Below are positions 59,191 to 64,000 of a stretch of 64,000 bases of DNA, in pieces (position 1 is the first letter of the stretch; every line of letters starts with the position of its first letter). Below the pieces are notes generated by a model. The model searched no databases. It was not told the DNA's origin and saw only the letters and a program-made list of their open reading frames with translations. The position numbers and the translations under genes are program-made. This DNA comes from CAWCQC01 sp963819905 (GTDB lineage Bacteria > Actinomycetota > Thermoleophilia > Gaiellales > Gaiellaceae). The stretch is from positions 558,001 through 622,000 of the forward strand of contig CAWFXP010000009.1 in the NCBI GenBank assembly GCA_963819905.1. The letters are read 5' to 3'.

Positions 59191-59769
59191 TCAGCTCTTG
59201 TCGCGCCCGATGCCGAGCGCGCGGAGGAACGAGCGCCACATCGCGCCGACGCCCATCGAGAGGCCCTTGACGGGCTGGGCTCGATGCTCCGCGACTGCGG
59301 CCTCAGCCTGCTCCGGAGTCTCCGCGGTGAGCTGAGACTCGATGCAGCCGGCGAACCGGCCGACCATCTGTTGCGAGACGTCCTGGACGATGCCGCGACC
59401 GTACTGCGCCACCGCGCCCGAGAGGGTCAGATCGGTGACGATTTCGATCCGTGTCCTCTGCGGCTCCAGCTCCGTGAGGCTCGACTGGATCGCCGCCTGC
59501 GCGCCGCCGCGCCCTCGCTTTTCTCGCGCTTTCGCCTTCAGGGTGACCGACCCGCCTGCCTCGTCCACCGCTTCCCGAGTCACGTCGGTGTCGAAGTTGA
59601 GGGCGATCGGCCCGAGCTTGACCGCCATGTCCGCCTTCCAGTGACCGTCGCCCACGGTTTCGCGCAGCTCGGCGCCCGGCATGCACGGAACGATGCGCGG
59701 AACGTCCATCATCAGGCTCCAGGCCTTCTCCCGCGAGGCCGGCACCTCGAACGAGTTCTCGAGTCTCAC
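59191..59769 (-). CDS. coxG: CoxG-like SRPBCC protein
   Basis: START/SRPBCC-fold protein of 192 aa. In Oligotropha-type clusters CoxG recruits CO dehydrogenase to the cytoplasmic membrane (family knowledge). It begins LENSFEVPASREKAWSLMMD, has PRIVPCMPGAELRETVGDGH near residue 25 and RGIVQDVSQQMVGRFAGCIE near 125, matching the CoxG/CutA pattern. The C-terminal WRSFLRALGIGRDKS is an amphipathic, basic helix that may contact membrane. GTG 59769 overlaps the XdhC stop (GTGA). Confidence 0.88.
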   Translation of the reverse strand: MRLENSFEVPASREKAWSLMMDVPRIVPCMPGAELRETVGDGHWKADMAVKLGPIALNFDTDVTREAVDEAGGSVTLKAKAREKRGRGGAQAAIQSSLTELEPQRTRIEIVTDLTLSGAVAQYGRGIVQDVSQQMVGRFAGCIESQLTAETPEQAEAAVAEHRAQPVKGLSMGVGAMWRSFLRALGIGRDKS

Positions 59770-60794
59770 GAGACCGCGGCCCTTGCGGACACACGCGGGC
59801 GCTTCTCGTTGAAGACCGAGATGATCTCGGCGGCAATCGCCACGGCGACCTCCTCCGGAGTACGGGAGCCGATCGGCAGGCCGATCGGTGCGTGGACGCG
59901 CGCGAGCTCCTCGTCGGTCACGCCTTCGGCCCGAAGTCGCTCGTTGCGTCGCTCGGTCGTGCGCCGTGAGCCCATCGCGCCGATGTACCCGGCGGGGCTC
60001 TTCACTGCGATCTTCAGGATCGGCACGTCGAACTTGTTGTCGTGGGTGAGGACGCAGATCGCCGTGCGCTCGTCGATCGGTGCAGCCGCGAGGAACTCGT
60101 CGGGCCACTGCACGACGAGCTCGTCGACGTCGGGGAAGCGCTCCGGGGTGACGAACTTCGCGCGCGCGTCGCAGACCGTGACGCGGTAGCCCAGGAACCG
60201 CCCGACGCGCGCGACAGCCGACGCGTGGTCGATCGCGCCGAAGACGTACATGTCCGGCCGGGGGGCGAAGGACGAGACGAAGACCTGCTCGTCGCCTTCG
60301 GCCGATACGTAGCCGGTCTCGCCGCGCGCCAGGAGCTCACGCGCCCGCGTCGCGACCTCGTCGCCGTCCTGCCCGTCCGCGTACACCAGGTGCTTCTCTC
60401 CGATGCCCTCGCCGCTCACCTTCATCGTCAGCGCGATCGGCCGTTCGGCTCGAATCGCGTCGGCGATCGGCGCCACCAGCTCCGGATCGAGCGCGTCGAC
60501 GAAGATGTGGACGGTCCCGCCGCACGGGAGCCCGACCTCGAACGCCTCGTCGTCGGCGATCCCGTAGGTCACGAGCCGGGGCGGCCCTCCGGCGAGGATG
60601 GCCTGCGCCTCCTCGTAGACGGCGGGCTCGACGCAGCCTCCGGTCACCGAGCCCACGACCTCGCCCTTCTCGGACACGGCCAGGACAGCGCCAGGGTCGC
60701 GGGGGGCAGAACGCTCCGTCTCGACGACGGTGGCGGTTATGACGCGAACGCCGTCCTGCGACCAGCGCTCGAGCGTTTCCAGAACGTCCTTCAC
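59766..60794 (-). CDS. XdhC/CoxI family molybdenum-cofactor maturation protein
   Basis: Accessory protein of 342 aa; XdhC binds Moco and supports insertion of its terminal sulfido ligand into xanthine-dehydrogenase-family enzymes. The N-terminal XdhC_CoxI domain shows SAPRDPGAVLAVSEKGEVVG and SVTGGCVEPAVYEEAQAILA near residue 50; the C-terminal Rossmann domain shows MYVFGAIDHASAVARVGRFL near 185 and PAGYIGAMGSRRTTERRNER near 275. ATG 60794 overlaps the preceding gene (ATGA). Confidence 0.9.
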   Translation of the reverse strand: MKDVLETLERWSQDGVRVITATVVETERSAPRDPGAVLAVSEKGEVVGSVTGGCVEPAVYEEAQAILAGGPPRLVTYGIADDEAFEVGLPCGGTVHIFVDALDPELVAPIADAIRAERPIALTMKVSGEGIGEKHLVYADGQDGDEVATRARELLARGETGYVSAEGDEQVFVSSFAPRPDMYVFGAIDHASAVARVGRFLGYRVTVCDARAKFVTPERFPDVDELVVQWPDEFLAAAPIDERTAICVLTHDNKFDVPILKIAVKSPAGYIGAMGSRRTTERRNERLRAEGVTDEELARVHAPIGLPIGSRTPEEVAVAIAAEIISVFNEKRPRVSARAAVS

Positions 60795-61675
60795 TTCACG
60801 TTCACCTCGGTGTACCGGTCGGGGTCAGACTCGAAGCGACGGCGACAGCCGGCGCAGCAGAAGTAGTAGCGGACACCGTCCACCTCCGCGCTCTCGATTG
60901 CGGTCTCGGCGGACACCGCCATCCCGCACACGGGGTCGAGGTCGTCCCGCCGGTTGCGGGCGCTCTCGGCAGCCGCGCGTGTCTCCGCCTCGGAGGCGGT
61001 TCCGTTTCCGGAGCGCGAGTGACGCCACGCGACGAGCTCGGCCAGGATCGCCACCGCGATCTCCTCCTGGGTCGACGGGCCGAGGTCGAGGCCGGCCGGC
61101 ACCCGAACCCGGGCAAGGGCTTCCTCGCCGACGCCGCTCTGGCGCATCGCGGCCAGCGTTGCAGCCCCGCGCCGGCGGCTCGCGACGAGCCCGATGTAGC
61201 CGGCCGGTGTCGCGAGGGCCTCGTGCAACGCCGTCTCGTCGCCCGGGCCGAGGGTCGCCACGACAACCGCTTCGGCGTGAGGGACGACCTGCCGCTCGAC
61301 GCGCCAGCCGATCCGGGCGGCGAGATCGGCGAGGGTCGACGCGGCGGGCCCGTCGCCGACGATCGTCAGCACCGGCTCGGGGAGCTGGGGCTCGATGAAC
61401 ACCTCGACGAGCCCCTCGGATGCGCAGGAGCCCTCGATCGCGACCAGGCGCGGCTTGCCGTCCCCGAGCGCCCGCAGCGCCTCGCGGATGACCGTCGGCT
61501 CCGAGCACGCACCGCCGATCCAGCCGACGACCTCGCCGTCCGGCTTGATCAGCGCATGGTTCCCCTCCCTCGCCGAGGTCGGGCGCTCGACCCGCACGAC
61601 CGTGGCGAACGCGTATGGGCGACGCTCGGCCGCGAGCTGTCCGGCCTCGATCAGGACGTCGCGCGGCGCCGTCAC
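60791..61675 (-). CDS. XdhC-family maturation protein fused to a YHS domain
   Basis: A 294-aa two-part protein. Residues 1-235 are a compact XdhC/CoxF protein: TSAREGNHALIKPDGEVVGW and IGGACSEPTVIREALRALGD near residue 45, Rossmann strand LTIVGDGPAASTLADLAARI near 105, and PAGYIGLVASRRRGAATLAA near 160. After a short linker, residues 247-290 form a YHS domain, DPVCGMAVSAETAIESAEVD followed by RYYFCCAGCRRRFESDPDRY, a Cys-based metal-binding module. The fusion suggests metal handling (copper for form I CODH is one idea) alongside Moco maturation; this is inference. GTG 61675 overlaps the coxL stop. Confidence 0.87.
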   Translation of the reverse strand: MTAPRDVLIEAGQLAAERRPYAFATVVRVERPTSAREGNHALIKPDGEVVGWIGGACSEPTVIREALRALGDGKPRLVAIEGSCASEGLVEVFIEPQLPEPVLTIVGDGPAASTLADLAARIGWRVERQVVPHAEAVVVATLGPGDETALHEALATPAGYIGLVASRRRGAATLAAMRQSGVGEEALARVRVPAGLDLGPSTQEEIAVAILAELVAWRHSRSGNGTASEAETRAAAESARNRRDDLDPVCGMAVSAETAIESAEVDGVRYYFCCAGCRRRFESDPDRYTEVNVK

Positions 61676-64000
61676 TCCGCCAGTCCCACCTCGTCGAGCG
61701 CCGCCCACACCTTGTCCGCCGTGACCGGCATCTCGAGGTTCCGGACGCCCGCGTGCGCGAGCGCGTCGACGACCGCGTTCACGTAGGCGGCCGGCGAGCC
61801 GACCGTGGGGGACTCCCCGACGCCCTTGGCGCCGATCGGATGGTGCGGCGACGGCGTCACGGTCTCGCCGAGCTCGAACTCCGGTGTCTCCCACGCGGTC
61901 GGGATCAGGTAGTCCATCAGGTTGCCGCCGATGCAGTTCCCCTCCTCGTCGAAGGTGATCAGCTGCATCGCGGCGATCGCGTAGCCCTCGGTCAGGCCGC
62001 CCATGATCTGTCCCTCGACGATCATCGGGTTGATCCGCACGCCGCAGTCGTCGACCGCGACGACCCTCGTCGGCTTCCACTGGCCCGTGCCACGATCGAT
62101 CTCGACGACGACGGCGTACGTCCCGAACGGATAGGTCATGTTCGGCGGGTTGTAGTAGTGGACGCCCTCGAGACCTGCCTGCAGGTCGTCGGGGAAGTCC
62201 GTGTAGGCCGCGAACGCGAGCTCCTGGATCGTCTTCGCCCGGTCGGGCGCGCCTTTGACGAAGAAGCGGCCGCGCTCCCATTCGAGGTCGTCCGGCGAGC
62301 ACTCGAGCTGGTGGGCGGCGAGCCTCCGCGCCTTCTCTCGCAGCTCGCGGGCGATGACCGCGGTCGCACCGCCGGCGACCGGCGTCGAGCGGCTCGCGTA
62401 GGTGCCGAGGCCGTAGGGGGTGTTATCGGTGTCGCCCTCCTCGACGTTCACGTCCTCGGGCGGGATACCGAGCTCGTCCGCGACGATCTGCGCGAACGTC
62501 GTCTCGTGCCCCTGCCCCTGGGACTTGACTCCGAGCTTGAGGACCGCCTTGCCGGTGGGGTGGATTCGCAACTCGGCCGAGTCGATCATCTTCAGGCCGG
62601 CGATGTCGTAGATCTTCGCCGGCCCCGCGCCGACCACCTCGGTGAACGAGGCGAGGCCGATGCCGAGCAGCCGGCCCTCCTCGCGGGCGCGCCGCTGCTC
62701 CTCGCGCAGCTCCTCGTACCCGAGCTTCTCGAGCGCGAGGTTCATCGCGGCCGGGTAGTCGCCCGAGTCGTAGACGAAGCCGGTCGCCGACTCGTAGGGG
62801 AACTGCTCCGGCTGGATGAAGTTCTGCATGCGAAGCTCGGCCGGGTCGACGCCGAGATCGTGCGCGGCGACGTCGACGAGGCGCTCGATCAGGTAGGACG
62901 CCTCGGTGACCCTGAAGGAGCAGCGGTAGGCAACGCCGCCCGGCGCCTTGTTCGTGTAGGCGCCGTCGGCGACGACGTGGGCCGCCGGGATGTCATAGGA
63001 GCCGGTGACGATGTGGAAGAGCCCGGCCTTGAACTTCGTCGGCTGAGCGTCTGCAAAGAAGGCGCCGTTGTCCGACTTCAGGCCCGCCCGCAGCCCGGTG
63101 AACTTGCCGTCCTTGACCGCGAGCTCGCCGTGCATGTGGTAGTCGCGCGCGAAGCCGGTGGACATGAGGTTTCCCGTCCGGTCCTCGATCCACTTCACCG
63201 GGCGCCCGATCAGGAGCGACGCGGCCGTGGCGACCACGTAGCCAGGGTAGATCGGCACCTTGTTGCCGAACCCGCCCCCGATGTCCGGCGAGATGATCCG
63301 GATGTTCTGCTCGGGGAGTCCCGCGACGAGCGCGAACAGCGTGCGATGCGCGTGCGGCGCCTGCGACGTCATATAGATCGTCGCCTTGCCCGTCGCCGGG
63401 TTCACGTCGGCGACACAGCCGCAGCACTCGAGCGGCGCCGGGTGGCAGCGTGGGTAGAAGGTGTCGAGCGAGACGACGTGATCGGCCTCTGCGAAGGCGC
63501 GGTCGGCCGCCTCCTTGTCGCCGGCCTCCCAGTGGTAGATGTGGTTCGACTCCTGCCCTTCCTTGTCGTCCCGGATGAGCGGCGCGCCCTCGGCCAGCGC
63601 CTGATCCGGGGTCGTCACCGCAGGCAGCGGCTCGTACTCCACGTCGATCAGCTCGAGAGCGTCCTTCGCGATGTAGGGGCTCTCGGCAACGACGGCCGCC
63701 ACCTCCTGACCCTGGAAGCGCACCTTGTCGGTGGCGAGAACCGCCTGCGTGTCACCCGACAGGGTCGGCATCCACGCCAGGTTGTGCTGCGCCATCAGCT
63801 CGCCTGTCACCACGGCGACGACTCCGGGCAGCGCCGCCGCTCGCGACGTCTCCACCGACACGATCCTGGCGTGCGCGAACGGGCTGCGCAGCAGCTCGAG
63901 ATGAAGCATCCCGGGCAGCTTGACGTCCTCGACGTAGTTGCCCTTCCCGCGGAGAAAGCGCTCGTCCTCCTTGCGCTTGACGGAGTGGCCGAGACCCTGG
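61672..64000 (-). CDS. coxL: Form I aerobic CO dehydrogenase large subunit (N-terminus outside window)
   Basis: Large Mo-Cu subunit of CO dehydrogenase. The frame is open to the window edge (GHSVKRKEDERFLRGKGNYV before KLPGMLHLELLRSPFAHARI), so only a short N-terminal part is missing. The active-site loop at 62911-62931 reads AYRCSFR, the form I signature in which Cys carries the copper. Other motifs: IGGGFGNKVPIYPGYVVATA, KSQGQGHETTFAQIVADELG, YGLGTYASRSTPVAGGATAV and GAKGVGESPTVGSPAAYVNA. The enzyme oxidises CO to CO2 and feeds electrons to respiration. Form I coxM and coxS are probably just upstream, outside the window. Confidence 0.94.
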   Translation of the reverse strand, partial: QGLGHSVKRKEDERFLRGKGNYVEDVKLPGMLHLELLRSPFAHARIVSVETSRAAALPGVVAVVTGELMAQHNLAWMPTLSGDTQAVLATDKVRFQGQEVAAVVAESPYIAKDALELIDVEYEPLPAVTTPDQALAEGAPLIRDDKEGQESNHIYHWEAGDKEAADRAFAEADHVVSLDTFYPRCHPAPLECCGCVADVNPATGKATIYMTSQAPHAHRTLFALVAGLPEQNIRIISPDIGGGFGNKVPIYPGYVVATAASLLIGRPVKWIEDRTGNLMSTGFARDYHMHGELAVKDGKFTGLRAGLKSDNGAFFADAQPTKFKAGLFHIVTGSYDIPAAHVVADGAYTNKAPGGVAYRCSFRVTEASYLIERLVDVAAHDLGVDPAELRMQNFIQPEQFPYESATGFVYDSGDYPAAMNLALEKLGYEELREEQRRAREEGRLLGIGLASFTEVVGAGPAKIYDIAGLKMIDSAELRIHPTGKAVLKLGVKSQGQGHETTFAQIVADELGIPPEDVNVEEGDTDNTPYGLGTYASRSTPVAGGATAVIARELREKARRLAAHQLECSPDDLEWERGRFFVKGAPDRAKTIQELAFAAYTDFPDDLQAGLEGVHYYNPPNMTYPFGTYAVVVEIDRGTGQWKPTRVVAVDDCGVRINPMIVEGQIMGGLTEGYAIAAMQLITFDEEGNCIGGNLMDYLIPTAWETPEFELGETVTPSPHHPIGAKGVGESPTVGSPAAYVNAVVDALAHAGVRNLEMPVTADKVWAALDEVGLAE

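Overview
The window is very GC-rich and densely coded on both strands. Genes sit in short operons whose starts and stops overlap (GTGA, ATGA, TAGTG), and GTG starts are common. Many 5' ends carry a TAnnnT box only 6-7 nt before the start codon, the signature of leaderless transcripts. With form I and form II aerobic-type CO dehydrogenase genes, a ferrochelatase with a C-terminal Cys cluster, an Rv1284-like carbonic anhydrase and a CysA2-like rhodanese, this suggests an uncultured actinobacterium, perhaps Thermoleophilia. That placement is inferred from gene content and style; no rRNA, tRNA or other taxonomic marker was seen.

Layout. 1-6.0 kb (minus): SulP transporter (cut by the window edge), PanE-like reductase, acyl-CoA synthetase, aldehyde dehydrogenase, and a sulfite-oxidase-family molybdoenzyme. 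6.0-9.1 kb: TTC38-like TPR protein, CMD/AhpD-like protein, ferrochelatase. 9.1-11.6 kb (minus): secreted protein, ABC-2 exporter, SixA phosphatase. 11.6-17.4 kb (plus): MFS exporter, GMC oxidoreductase with a frameshifted small subunit, a second ABC-2 exporter, PhzF protein. 17.4-19.2 kb (minus): cupin, BNR-like protein, PfkB kinase. 19.3-23.6 kb: sulfate ABC operon (binding protein, CysT, CysW, CysA) divergent from an Rrf2 regulator. 23.6-29.2 kb (minus): alpha/beta hydrolase and a 1,579-residue kinase-cyclase-STAND-WD40 protein. 29.2-31.3 kb: cyclase-family hydrolase, membrane protein, UspA, GAF protein. 31.4-38.5 kb (plus): leuCD, hyuAB, a 65-aa zinc protein, an SDR and a 49-aa membrane peptide. 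38.5-46 kb: broken CobW gene, deacetylase, VOC protein, M20 amidase, frameshifted TPR gene, peroxiredoxin. 46-55.4 kb: helicase, PAC2 protein, ctaA, a MITE-like element, selD facing a DDAH-like gene, rhodanese, DUF72, carbonic anhydrase. 55.4-64 kb (minus): the cox cluster.

How genes may work together. Sulfur handling recurs: two kinds of sulfate uptake, a sulfite-oxidase-like enzyme, a sulfurtransferase and an Rrf2 regulator. The cox cluster encodes the end of a form I CoxL (AYRCSFR), two XdhC-type maturation proteins (one fused to a YHS domain), CoxG, and a form II set in S-L-M order. HyuA/HyuB and the M20 amidase fit a hydantoin/amide route but are 4 kb apart.

Notable non-coding structure: six copies of a 24-28 bp palindrome, two supplying the stop codon of the preceding gene and one at the break in cobW; a 27-bp palindrome in which divergent selD and DDAH-like genes have interlocked leaderless promoters; a 176-bp MITE-like element; tandem 12-bp repeats in the sulfate promoter. 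Four genes have apparent single-base frame shifts, which may be real decay or assembly error. No gene-free stretch exceeds 300 bases.
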